A stretch of 64,000 bases of DNA from Hyalangium gracile (GTDB lineage: Bacteria > Myxococcota > Myxococcia > Myxococcales > Myxococcaceae). The notes below the pieces were generated by a model that saw only the letters and a list, made by a program, of their open reading frames with translations, had not been told where the DNA came from and did not search any database. The position numbers were made by a program, and so were the translations under genes. The stretch lies in the NCBI RefSeq assembly GCF_020103725.1, contig NZ_JAHXBG010000004.1, positions 310,001 through 374,000 on the forward strand. The letters are read 5' to 3'. Below, one piece after another: positions 36,929-45,581 of this stretch (position 1 is the stretch's first letter; every line of letters begins with the position of its first letter).

Positions 36929-39244
36929 ATGAAGAAAGCATGCACTCACCTGATGCTGGCGCTCACGGTCGCGCTGCTGGCAGGTTGCTCGGCATCGTCC
37001 CCCGACACAGGCTCGGCGCGCTTCGCCGTCTCCGCGCCCCAAGCCCTCTCCTCCAGCCTCGCCCGGGTCTCCGTCACCTCCAGCGCTGCGGACATTCCCA
37101 CCGTGACCCTGGACCTCGCGCTCTCCAATGGCGTGTGGGGCGGCATCATCGGCGACATCCCCGCGGGTGCCGACCGCTCCTTCCATGCACGGGCCTTCGA
37201 CGCCACGGGCACCCTGCTCTTCGAGGGCTCCGCCTCGGGCATCACCATCTCCGCGAACCAGATGTCGCTCGTCGCCATCACCCTCCAGCAGCTCAATCCA
37301 CCGCCTCCCTTCGACAACGAGGCCCCGCTCATCGACTCCCTGTACGCCACCGCCACCTCCGTGCCAGCGGGTGACCTCATCTTCTTGAGAGCCACCGCGC
37401 ATGATCCCAACCCTGGCGATACCCTCACCTACGCCTGGAGCGCCACCGCGGGCTCCTTCGGCTCTCCCTCCAGCGATTCCACCTGGTGGACGGCTCCCAC
37501 TTCCACTGGCATCCAGACCCTCACCCTCACCGTGACGGACTCTCGGGGCCTGTCCTCCAGCATTGCCCTGGCCGTCAACGTCACCCACAGCGGAGGCGAG
37601 GGCGATGCGCTGCTGTCCATCTCCTTCAACAGCTCACCCGTGGTGGCCTCGCTCAGTGCGGCTCCCACGCGGCTGGCCGTGGGGCAGACGACGGCTGTCT
37701 CCGTCTCCGCTTCCGATCCGGATGGCGACAGCCTGTCCTACTCCTGGAGCGCCACCTGCGCCGGTTCCTGGAGCAATGCCTCCTCCAGCTCGGCTCAGTT
37801 CACCCCTTCGCTGCTGCCCGCTGGGGCCTGCAACAACTGCCGCCTGACGGTCTCCGTCTCGGACGGGAACGGAGCCGCGACCACCGGCTCCGTCGCCCTG
37901 TGCGTCAGCAACACGCCTCCCACCAACCACCTCGCCCCTGTCATCGTCCGCTCCTATCGCTCCTCGGACACCGCCTCCCTGGGGCAGGTGCTCACCTATG
38001 AGGTGGTGGCCAGCGATCCGGAGGGTTCCGCCCTCAGCTTCTCGTGGGAAGCCAATCTCGGCACGCTGGGCACACCCACCCACGACGTCTCCCGCAGCCG
38101 CATCTCCTGGACGGCGCCCTCCTCCTGCATCAGCACGGGCGCTCCCCCCACCATCACCGTCACCGTGACCAATGCCTTCAACCTCACCGCATCCCGGAGC
38201 TTCACGGTGAGGGGGCTGCCGACCTGTCAGGCGCATTGGATCTACACGGGCTCCATGACCGAGCGTCGCTCGAGCCACACGGCGACGCTGTTGACCAGTG
38301 GCAAGGTGCTCGTCACGGGGGGCGGAAGAGATGAGGACTTCTTCCTCGCCGAGGCGGAGCTGTACGACCCGGCCACGGGCACCTGGAGCCCCACTGACGC
38401 GATGAGCGATCTTCGCGCCGCCCACACGGCGACACTGCTGCCCGACGGCAAGGTGCTCGTCACGGGGGGAGCCAACAACATGTTCGGCGAGCTCGAGACG
38501 GCGGAGCTGTACGACCCGGCCACGGGCACCTGGAGCCCGGCCAGCCCCATGGGCGAGGGCCGCTACTTCCACACCGCGACGCTGCTGCCCGACGGCAAGG
38601 TCCTCGTGGCGGGCGGAATCGGCCCGAGTGCCAACCCCGAGGTGGCGGAGCTATATGACCCGGCCACGGACACCTGGAGCCAGACCGGCGCCATGGCCGA
38701 AGCTCGCTGGGCCCACACGGCGACGCTGCTGCCCGATGGCAAGGTCCTCGTGGTGGGGGGCATCGGTCAGGGCTATGTCCGTCTCGCGACCGCGGAGCTG
38801 TACGACCCGGCCACGGGTACCTGGAGCCCGGCCGGCGCCATGGCCGAGGCTCGCGCCGACCACACGGCGACGCTGCTCCCCGGCGGCAAGCTTCTCATCA
38901 CAGGTGGAGATGGGGATGGTTTCGTCACTCTGGCGACGGCGGAGCTGTATGACCTGGCCACGGGGACCTGGAGCGCGGCCAGCGCCATGACCGAACCTCG
39001 AGAGAGCCACACGGCGACGCTGCTGTCCGACGGAAAGGTCCTCGTGGCGGGGGGCTTCAGTGACGACGCCCTCGCGACGGCGGAGCTGTACGATCCGGCC
39101 ACGGACACCTGGAGCCCCACCGACTCCATGGCGGACCCTCGCAGTGGCCACACGGCGACGTTGCTACCCAACGGGCAGGTGCTCACCGCGGGAGGGGGCA
39201 CCACCGATGGCTGGCTCTCGACGGCGGAGCTGTATACGCCCTGA
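36929..39244 (+). CDS. Kelch-repeat lipoprotein with Ig-like domains
   Basis: The 771-residue lipoprotein (signal ALTVALLAGC) has two parts. Residues ~60-425 hold Ig/PKD/cadherin-like beta domains with repeated SDPDGDSLSYSWSA and WTAPTSTGIQTLTLTVTD patterns. Residues ~430-771 hold seven kelch blades, each with HTATLLPDGKVLVTGG and AELYDPATGTWSP, enough for a closed seven-bladed propeller. Such proteins are common on myxobacterial cell surfaces and probably bind glycans or proteins; function unknown. GAGAAGGA precedes ATG 36929. The 236 bp upstream holds no gene I can see. Confidence 0.92.
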   Translation: MKKACTHLMLALTVALLAGCSASSPDTGSARFAVSAPQALSSSLARVSVTSSAADIPTVTLDLALSNGVWGGIIGDIPAGADRSFHARAFDATGTLLFEGSASGITISANQMSLVAITLQQLNPPPPFDNEAPLIDSLYATATSVPAGDLIFLRATAHDPNPGDTLTYAWSATAGSFGSPSSDSTWWTAPTSTGIQTLTLTVTDSRGLSSSIALAVNVTHSGGEGDALLSISFNSSPVVASLSAAPTRLAVGQTTAVSVSASDPDGDSLSYSWSATCAGSWSNASSSSAQFTPSLLPAGACNNCRLTVSVSDGNGAATTGSVALCVSNTPPTNHLAPVIVRSYRSSDTASLGQVLTYEVVASDPEGSALSFSWEANLGTLGTPTHDVSRSRISWTAPSSCISTGAPPTITVTVTNAFNLTASRSFTVRGLPTCQAHWIYTGSMTERRSSHTATLLTSGKVLVTGGGRDEDFFLAEAELYDPATGTWSPTDAMSDLRAAHTATLLPDGKVLVTGGANNMFGELETAELYDPATGTWSPASPMGEGRYFHTATLLPDGKVLVAGGIGPSANPEVAELYDPATDTWSQTGAMAEARWAHTATLLPDGKVLVVGGIGQGYVRLATAELYDPATGTWSPAGAMAEARADHTATLLPGGKLLITGGDGDGFVTLATAELYDLATGTWSAASAMTEPRESHTATLLSDGKVLVAGGFSDDALATAELYDPATDTWSPTDSMADPRSGHTATLLPNGQVLTAGGGTTDGWLSTAELYTP
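38276..39220 (+). repeat. Seven tandem ~147 bp repeats encoding kelch blades
   Basis: The codon pair His-Thr of HTATLL recurs at 38276, 38423, 38570, 38714, 38861, 39008 and 39149, giving periods of 147, 147, 144, 147, 147 and 141 bp. The similarity is strong at DNA level (shared cacacggcgacgctg and gagctgtacgacccggcc words), not only protein level, so blades may be homogenised by recombination. Confidence 0.9.
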
Positions 39245-39389
39245 GCCCTGGGCGCCATCCGCTGCACGGGCCACCACGGCCCGTGCAGCGGCGTCACCGC
39301 GCTGAACCCCGGGTGCTAGTGCGGCTGACGCGCTCTCTCTAGTATCCGCGTTGGCTGGAGCACCAGCCGACCTCGAGAGGGAGCACATC

Positions 39390-40163
39390 ATGAAGCGGTT
39401 GCAGGACAAGGTCGCGGTCATCACCGGCGGCGGCAGTGGCATCGGAGCGGCGACGGCCGCCCTCTTCGTCCAGGAGGGCGCCCGGGTGCTGCTGGTGGGC
39501 CGGAACGCGGAGAAGCTCCGCAAGACGGTGCAGACGATCAACCACGAGAACGTCACCTATGCCGTGGCGGATGTCTCCCAGGTCGAGGACACCCAGCGCT
39601 ACCTCCGCGAGACGGTGGAGCGTCACGGCGGGCTCGACATCCTGGTGAGCAACGCGGGCATCCAGGGGGAGTTCGCTCCCATCTCCGACATCTCCGTGGA
39701 GGCCTTCGACTCGGTGATGGCCATCAACGTGCGCGGGACGTGGCTGGCCATCAAGTACGCGTTCCCCGAGCTGCGCAAGCGCGGCGGCGGGAGCATCATC
39801 CTCACCTCCTCGGCGGGAGGGCTCGGCGGGATGGGGATCTCCTCGCCGTACGTGGCCAGCAAGCACGCCGTCGTGGGGATCGCGCGCGCGGCAGCGATCG
39901 ACGGCGCGCCCCACCGCATCCGGGTCAACGCGGTGTGCCCGGGCCCCGTCGACAACGACATGATGACCAATGTGGAGCGGATGATGGGAGCCGGCCACGA
40001 GGCCGAGGTGCGGGCCTGGGTCGCCGGGCGCGTGCCCCTCAAGCGCTTCGCCTCCAACGAGGAGGTCGCCAGGCTGAACCTCTTCCTCGCCAGCGAGGAC
40101 AGCAGCTACTGCACCGGCGGCGCCTACACCGTGGACGGTGGCTGGTCCTCCAGCCTGCCCTGA
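39390..40163 (+). CDS. Short-chain dehydrogenase/reductase
   Basis: The 257-residue classical SDR has the cofactor motif ITGGGSGIGAATA, structural NNAG variant VSNAGIQG, catalytic Ser in LTSSAGG, YxxxK in SPYVASKHAV and C-terminal YCTGGAYTVDGGW. It is cytoplasmic and NAD(P)-dependent; the substrate cannot be assigned. The ATG at 39390 has GAGGGAG 6-7 bases upstream; an in-frame ATG at 39351 is less likely. It appears to be a single-gene unit, followed 77 bp downstream by a hairpin. Confidence 0.93.
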   Translation: MKRLQDKVAVITGGGSGIGAATAALFVQEGARVLLVGRNAEKLRKTVQTINHENVTYAVADVSQVEDTQRYLRETVERHGGLDILVSNAGIQGEFAPISDISVEAFDSVMAINVRGTWLAIKYAFPELRKRGGGSIILTSSAGGLGGMGISSPYVASKHAVVGIARAAAIDGAPHRIRVNAVCPGPVDNDMMTNVERMMGAGHEAEVRAWVAGRVPLKRFASNEEVARLNLFLASEDSSYCTGGAYTVDGGWSSSLP

Positions 40164-40239
40164 GTACGTCACACAGCGGTGGCTGGCGCAGTGGTGCGTG
40201 ATGCAGCGCCCGTTGGGACCGTTGCTGTCGGAGCTACAT

Positions 40240-40260
40240 GCCCGAGTTTTTTTCTCGGGC
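40240..40260 (+). terminator. Perfect hairpin with T7 loop after the SDR gene
   Basis: GCCCGAG (40240-40246) and CTCGGGC (40254-40260) are perfect arms around a loop of seven T residues. It lies 77 bp after the SDR stop and 59 bp before the next gene. The T-run is in the loop, not after the stem, so it is not a canonical intrinsic terminator, but a strong stem here could stop or trim the SDR transcript. Confidence 0.35.
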
Positions 40261-40318
40261 CTCCAGTCATCGTCGCCTCTCGGTTGGATGGGGGCCAACG
40301 CGATAGCCTGTGGCCTCC

Positions 40319-40933
40319 ATGAGCGATGACTCCTTCGATGTTCAAGCAGCGGCTGAGCGATTCTGGAGCGCCTTTCTGGCGCTCGTGGCACCGCTGCGGC
40401 CCGGTTTCGAGGAATCCCCGAGGAGACTCTTCGAGGCGGTGGAGCAGGCACTTCAAGATGCTGGCTTCGACCTCGCCTTTGATGTCACCGCGGACAGGGA
40501 CTCGACCGTCCTGCTCATTCTCACTCCGGAAGGGGACGCGGAGGTCGCGCGTGTCGTCGACGCCATCGTCGCGTGCGCACCCACCCTTCCGGGATGGCGG
40601 GTATTCGGACGCCGGCAGCGCGTACGCTCCTGGCGCGATGCGTTGACCCTCGTCGGCAGCATCGCGGATGTGGACCTGGGGGACGCCCGGTTCTGGATGT
40701 CCCCGCCTTCACCTGGCGGTATCCACATCTCGATGGTCGCGGCGGCGCTCGGCGACTTCGAGCCACGGAGTGCCCGAACGGTGGCCATGCTGACGCTTCA
40801 CCACCTGCTCGGCGAGGCACTCGTGATGCGGGTGGTCCGCGAAGTCTCGGCCTCCGCCACGGACCAGCAAGGCCGAGAGTACATGTCTCCGGAGAAGCTG
40901 GTCCTGACGCTGCTTGCCAACAACGAGGAATGA
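40319..40933 (+). CDS. Cytoplasmic protein of unknown function
   Basis: The 204-residue soluble alpha/beta protein has no signal peptide or transmembrane helix. N-terminal helices (AAERFWSAFLALVAPL, RRLFEAVEQALQDAG) are followed by strands (FDLAFDVTADRDSTVLLILTPEG) and a helical C-terminus. No family recognised. It resembles, only in general build, stand-alone immunity or regulatory proteins; I do not assign that function. ATG 40319 is preferred over the in-frame ATG 40310, without a strong ribosome site. Confidence 0.65.
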   Translation: MSDDSFDVQAAAERFWSAFLALVAPLRPGFEESPRRLFEAVEQALQDAGFDLAFDVTADRDSTVLLILTPEGDAEVARVVDAIVACAPTLPGWRVFGRRQRVRSWRDALTLVGSIADVDLGDARFWMSPPSPGGIHISMVAAALGDFEPRSARTVAMLTLHHLLGEALVMRVVREVSASATDQQGREYMSPEKLVLTLLANNEE

Positions 40934-41230
40934 GCCCTGGAGCATGAAGCGCGGCACGGAGGGCCTCCCACTGCGCGGCATGCGTCGGTGTGGCCAGAGA
41001 TGACTTGTCCTGGCTGAGTCGCGGCTCATCGGGCGGCTGTCGCTGCGCGCGGGGGGCAGCTGCCTGGAGCCCACCGGGAAGCTTCGTCCGCTGTTCGGCC
41101 TCAGGCTCGATGCCCTTCGCCAGGCGGTGGCTCGGCGTGTCCGCTCTCCGCAGGAGCTTCGAGGCGAGCACGACCACCGGTCCTCTCGCATCCCTTCGTC
41201 TGAGCGCCGTCTTCCGACGGTTGCGAGCGC
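40934..41230. other. Non-coding stretch with a possible decayed gene fragment
   Basis: There is no start-to-stop gene here. In one forward frame, about 41032-41190 reads like protein (SLRAGGSCLEPTGKLRPL, LRLDALRQAVARRVRSPQEL) without an upstream start or recognisable family, and the frame then runs antisense into the neighbouring gene. It may be a relic of a deleted gene. The convergent ends of 40319-40933 and 41231-41869 border it. Confidence 0.35.
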
Positions 41231-41869
41231 TCAGCTCCGGCGGCGCCGGAACAGGGCCAGGCCCGCCAGCAGGAGGCCCCAGGCTGGCGCGCTCCCAGCG
41301 GCGGCGCATCCGCCACCGTTGTCCTTCTCACCCTCTTCTTCCTCTTCTTCGCCTGGGACATCGACGGGCGTGCCCTTGCCCACCGTCACACTCAGTTGCG
41401 TGGCCGCGGCCCTGTCTCCATCGCTGCCCAGATCTCCGTTGGAGGAGTTGCCCGCCGCGAAGAGCTTGAGGGTGACATCCTTCGCGGGCGCGACGAGCGT
41501 GAAGCTGAAGCGCAGCTCCCCGGCGGTGAAGGGCTGGGCAGCGGAGTGCGTCAGCTCGGTCCCCAGCTTCTTCATCCCGGTGGCGCCGGCCTGGAGGCTG
41601 GCCTCCGCGTTGTCCACGGCGATGTTCAGCCCTCCCGTCTTCGCGGCGCCGCCTTGGATGATGAAGGTGTACTGGCCCGTGGCCCCGGGCTCCAGGGTCG
41701 CGGGGCCCTCGAGCGCCACGGTGGGGATCGCTCCCCCCCTGTGACACGTGTTGCACGTCGTCCCGTCCTTGCCGGACTGGCCGGTGATGCCCGTGCTGGT
41801 GGCCAGGGCAGGAGAGGACCACAGCGCCGAGATGGCGAACACACTCGCGATACGGAACAGAGGATTCAT
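41231..41869 (-). CDS. Secreted CxxCH protein with myxobacterial C-terminal sorting signal
   Basis: The 212-residue product has a signal peptide ending at PALA (about residue 23), then SGKDGTTCNTCHRGG with a CxxCH heme-binding-type motif, a beta-sandwich domain (residues ~50-165), an acidic linker (GEEEEEEGEKDNGGG) and a tail with Cys, hydrophobic helix and RRRR. That tail is the MYXO-CTERM layout, processed and surface-anchored by myxosortase. I recall this architecture as the MXAN_6652-type family. One CxxCH could hold a single c-type heme, but the short spacing also allows metal binding. Function unknown. Confidence 0.85.
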   Translation of the reverse strand: MNPLFRIASVFAISALWSSPALATSTGITGQSGKDGTTCNTCHRGGAIPTVALEGPATLEPGATGQYTFIIQGGAAKTGGLNIAVDNAEASLQAGATGMKKLGTELTHSAAQPFTAGELRFSFTLVAPAKDVTLKLFAAGNSSNGDLGSDGDRAAATQLSVTVGKGTPVDVPGEEEEEEGEKDNGGGCAAAGSAPAWGLLLAGLALFRRRRS

Positions 41870-41917
41870 CGAAGCTCCAAGAGAGGGGGAGAGCCTCGCG
41901 GGGCTCGTGCTGGGCTG

Positions 41918-44005
41918 TCAGGGCGTCGTGAGCGGCGAGACATCGAGCGCCCAGCAGTAGAAGCTCAGCTCGTCGACGTCCTGCTCGATGAGCGCCGTCA
42001 GCGTGGTGCCGCCGCCGTGTCCCGAGTCCCGGAGCGGCAGCAGGAAATAGGGGCCGCCCTGAGTGGCCTCCGCCTGGAGCCTGGCGACCATCTTGAGCGG
42101 ATCGTGCGGCGGCGCGATGCGGTCGTTCAACGCCGACACGAAGGTCATCACCGGGTAGCGGCGGTCGGCTCGGACGTTGTGGTACGGCGAGTAGCCAGCG
42201 AGATACGCGCCCTCGACGGGATCGTCGGGCGAGCCGTATTCGATGACCGCCGAGCTCATGTGGCCGAACGTCGGGAAGCGCAGCATGTCGAGGGTCGGCG
42301 CACGGCAGTAGACGGCTCCGAAGGCCTCGGGCGCTTGCATGGCGGCGACGGCGACCAGCAGGCCGCCGTTGCTGTTGCCTCGCGAGACGAGCCTGGAGGG
42401 AGTCGTGTAGCCCGCGGAGACGAGCCAGCGCGCCGCGGCGATGTAGTCGTCGAAGGCGTTCTGCCGCCGCGTCTTGCAGGCCGCCTCGTGCCAGGCGCGG
42501 CCGTATTCGCCGCCTCCTCGCACGTTGGCGAAGGCGAGCACGCCGCCCAGCTTCAGCCAGGTGGCGTGGAGCGCCGAGAAGCGTGGCTCCAGCGCGATGT
42601 TGAAGCCTCCGTAGCCGTTCAGGCGCACGGCCTGCCGGCCATCGCGAGGCACTCCCTTGCGGTGGACGATGAACATCGAGACCCGCGTTCCATCGAGCGA
42701 CTCGTACCAGACCTGATCCGTCACGTACTCGGAGGCGTCGAGCCCGACGTCGGGGACATGGTACGGCGACAGGCGATCCGTCGCGTAGTCGTACCGATAG
42801 ACCGACGGCGGCTGCACGTACGACATGAAGCTCACCCACACCTCGTCACCGCTCCAGGCGCCGCTGATGCCGCTGACGATGCCTTCTCCCTCGTTGCGAT
42901 TCACCGAGCCCAGGGCTGGCAGCGCGAGATCGCGCAGCCACGTGCCGTCCTCGGCGTGGATGCGCACGCGGTGCGACGCCGCATGCGAGTAGACGGCGTA
43001 GAGCCGGCCGCCGACACCCGTGACCGTCTGCAGCGTGTCCTCGCTCTCGGGGATGAGCGTTCGCCACTGCGTGGGCGCCGACAGCGGCGCGATACAGAGC
43101 CGGCCGCGTGGCGCGTCGAGGTCGGTCTGGACGAGCAGCGAGTCGTCGATCACCTGCACTTGATTGAGCGACCGCATGTCCGGAGCCACCGGCACGAGCG
43201 CGTCATCGGCGAGCCGTAGCAGGGAGACGACGTTGGCGTGCACGTAGTCCCACTTGTAGAGCACGGCGAAGCGGCGGCACTCACTCATCTTGACGGAGCA
43301 CCAGTACTCCTTGTCCCGGTCATCGCCGAACACCCGGCGAGCCGGTGCCCCCGACCCGAGCCGGTGCTCATAGATGGCGTTCCAGTGAGCCTCGTCGCCC
43401 GGCGGCACCTCTCCCGGTTCGGGACACGCGGCATAGAAGAACCCGGACGCGTCGGGCCTCCAGGCCACCGACGTGTGCATCGTTCCTCGGGGCCGGTCGG
43501 GAAGCAGCTTCCCCGTCTCGACGTCGAGCACGTGGATCACCGCGGCATGGGTGCTTCCGACGGACTTGCCGAAAGCGACTCGAGCACCGTCGGGGGAGGG
43601 CACGGCGAAGACCAGGGCCTCGTTGCTCGCCCAGGTGTTGGGGTCGAGCAGCGTCTCGAGCGGCGCGCCCTTGCCACGCCGGAGCATGAGCTTGAGCTTG
43701 TCGTCGCTGGCATCCGCCTGCCAGAGAAACTCGCGACCGTTCGGCCCTGCGGGAATCGGCGGCGAGCGCCTCGCATGGCGCGTGGAGCGAGCGACTGCTG
43801 CCCGCAGCTCGTCGCGTCCCGGCATCGTGCGCAGCACCCCGTGCGTGACGGCCTCCTGCGCCGAGATCCACGCCTGGGTCTCCTCGGAGTCGAGCCGCTC
43901 GAGCCAGGTGTAAGGGTCGTCGAACCGCCTGCCGTGCAGCGTGTAGCCGCTCTCGGGATCGCGTCGCGTCGGGGGAAACTCCAGGGGCCGGTTCAGGGGC
44001 TTCAT
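41918..44005 (-). CDS. Prolyl oligopeptidase family serine peptidase (S9A)
   Basis: The 695-residue product has the full S9A layout: an N-terminal helix (DDPYTWLERLDSEETQAWISAQE), a seven-bladed propeller (about 70-410) and an alpha/beta-hydrolase domain. Catalytic triad: Ser545 in SRGNSNGGLL, Asp in SALNDRIAPPHD, His in DSGHGGG. These enzymes cut short peptides after proline. No signal peptide, so cytoplasmic. The start ATG 44005 has no clear ribosome site. It diverges from the xylulokinase gene over a 122 bp region. Confidence 0.94.
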   Translation of the reverse strand: MKPLNRPLEFPPTRRDPESGYTLHGRRFDDPYTWLERLDSEETQAWISAQEAVTHGVLRTMPGRDELRAAVARSTRHARRSPPIPAGPNGREFLWQADASDDKLKLMLRRGKGAPLETLLDPNTWASNEALVFAVPSPDGARVAFGKSVGSTHAAVIHVLDVETGKLLPDRPRGTMHTSVAWRPDASGFFYAACPEPGEVPPGDEAHWNAIYEHRLGSGAPARRVFGDDRDKEYWCSVKMSECRRFAVLYKWDYVHANVVSLLRLADDALVPVAPDMRSLNQVQVIDDSLLVQTDLDAPRGRLCIAPLSAPTQWRTLIPESEDTLQTVTGVGGRLYAVYSHAASHRVRIHAEDGTWLRDLALPALGSVNRNEGEGIVSGISGAWSGDEVWVSFMSYVQPPSVYRYDYATDRLSPYHVPDVGLDASEYVTDQVWYESLDGTRVSMFIVHRKGVPRDGRQAVRLNGYGGFNIALEPRFSALHATWLKLGGVLAFANVRGGGEYGRAWHEAACKTRRQNAFDDYIAAARWLVSAGYTTPSRLVSRGNSNGGLLVAVAAMQAPEAFGAVYCRAPTLDMLRFPTFGHMSSAVIEYGSPDDPVEGAYLAGYSPYHNVRADRRYPVMTFVSALNDRIAPPHDPLKMVARLQAEATQGGPYFLLPLRDSGHGGGTTLTALIEQDVDELSFYCWALDVSPLTTP

Positions 44006-44127
44006 CGGGAACTCACGAGCAAAAGGACGAAGAGCTCTCTACTGATGCTTGACCTGGAAAAGTAGATATCCGCCGCTGAGGATACGTAAAACCGAAGCTC
44101 GTTCGATGTCAGTCAAGGGGAGCGCGC

Positions 44128-45576
44128 GTGTACCTCGGCATCGATGTGGGGACGTCGTCCGTGAAGGCGGTACTCGTGGATGCCCAGGAGCGCATCCTCG
44201 CCAGTGCCAGCGTGGCCCTGGAAGTCACTCGGCCGCGCCCAGGCTGGTCCGAGCAGGAGCCGGATGCCTGGGTGCGTGGCTGTGAACTCGCGCTGGACGA
44301 GCTCGCGGCCTCCCACCCGGCGGAGCTGGCGGCCGTCGAGGGCATCGGCCTGTCCGGTCAGATGCACGGCGCCACCCTGCTTGGTGCTGATGACCGGCCG
44401 CTGCGTCCCGCCATCCTGTGGAACGATGGCCGCTCGCAGGCCGAGTGCCCCGAGCTGGAGGAGCGCTGCCCCCGCTCCCGGGAGATTGCCGGCAACATTG
44501 CCATGCCTGGCTTCACCGCGCCCAAGCTGCTGTGGGTCGCCCGGCACGAGCCGGATGTCTTCTCCCGCACGCGCAAGGTGCTGCTGCCCAAGGACTATCT
44601 CCGCCTGTTCCTCGTGGGCGAGCACGTCTCGGACATGTCGGACGCCGCCGGGACGCTCTGGCTGGATGTGGCCCGTCGCGCCTGGTCCGAGGAGCTCCTC
44701 GCGGCCACCGGGCTCCAGCTCTCGCACATGCCACGGTTGGTGGAGGGCTCGGAGCGCTCCGGCCAGTTGCGGCCCGAGCTGGCTCGGCGCTGGGGCATGA
44801 CGCGCTCGCCCGTGGTGGCGGGCGGTGGAGGAGACAACGCGGCCAGTGCCATCGGTATCGGCGCGGTGCGGCCTGGCGAGGCCTTCGTCTCCCTCGGAAC
44901 GTCCGGCGTGCTCTTCGTCTCCAACGCACGCTTCTCCCCAAACACGGAGGGCGCGGTGCACGCCTTCTGCCACGCCGTGCCCGGCACCTGGCACCAGATG
45001 GGAGTCATCCTCTCCGCCGCGGCGAGCCTCGAGTGGTTGTCCACGCTGCTCAGCGAGCCTGCGCCCTCGCTCGTCGCCGCCCTGGGAGAGCGCGTCCAGG
45101 CTCCCTCTCCCGTGAAGTTCCTTCCCTATCTCTCCGGCGAGCGCACGCCGCACAACGATGCCTCGGCTCGGGGCGCGTTCGTGGGACTGGCTCATGGAGA
45201 CGGCCGCGCGGCGCTGACCCAGGCCGTCCTGGAGGGCGTGGCCTATGCCTTCGCCGACTGCCTGCGGGTGCTCTCGGAGGCGGGGACACAGGTGGCTCGC
45301 GCTTCGGCCGTGGGCGGTGGCTCCCGCTCACCCCTGTGGCTGAAGATCCTCGCGAGCGTGCTGAACCGGCCGCTGGACGTGCACGCGGAAGGTGACTTTG
45401 GCGGCGCGTTCGGAGCCGCCCGCCTGGGCCGGCTCGCGGCCACGGGCGAGGACCCTTTCAAGCTCGCGGTGCCTCCCCCCGTGGCTCGAACGATCGAGCC
45501 CGATGCGGCGCTCGTCCACCGCTATGCCCAGGAGTACCCGCGCTGGCGCCGTCTGTACCCCGCGCTCCGGGAGTGA
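44128..45576 (+). CDS. xylB: Xylulokinase (MtlY-type)
   Basis: FGGY-family kinase that phosphorylates D-xylulose to xylulose 5-phosphate. The 482-residue product has MYLGIDVGTSSVKAVLVD (phosphate-1), GIGLSGQMHGATLL, ILWNDGRSQAEC, GGGGDNAASAIG and AVGGGSRSPLWLKILASV (adenosine motif). The start is GTG at 44128 with AAGGGGAG upstream. It is convergent with the mannitol operon, ending 5 bp from the fructokinase stop. In Pseudomonas fluorescens mtlEFGKDYZ the equivalent mtlY lies within the operon, where it serves arabitol breakdown via xylulose. Confidence 0.95.
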   Translation: MYLGIDVGTSSVKAVLVDAQERILASASVALEVTRPRPGWSEQEPDAWVRGCELALDELAASHPAELAAVEGIGLSGQMHGATLLGADDRPLRPAILWNDGRSQAECPELEERCPRSREIAGNIAMPGFTAPKLLWVARHEPDVFSRTRKVLLPKDYLRLFLVGEHVSDMSDAAGTLWLDVARRAWSEELLAATGLQLSHMPRLVEGSERSGQLRPELARRWGMTRSPVVAGGGGDNAASAIGIGAVRPGEAFVSLGTSGVLFVSNARFSPNTEGAVHAFCHAVPGTWHQMGVILSAAASLEWLSTLLSEPAPSLVAALGERVQAPSPVKFLPYLSGERTPHNDASARGAFVGLAHGDGRAALTQAVLEGVAYAFADCLRVLSEAGTQVARASAVGGGSRSPLWLKILASVLNRPLDVHAEGDFGGAFGAARLGRLAATGEDPFKLAVPPPVARTIEPDAALVHRYAQEYPRWRRLYPALRE

Positions 45577-45581
45577 GCCCC

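Noticed and set aside
38276-39220. CRISPR-like array, suggested by regular repeats
   Set aside because: The ~147 bp periodicity lies entirely within one coding frame and encodes kelch blades; no short repeat-spacer pattern is present.
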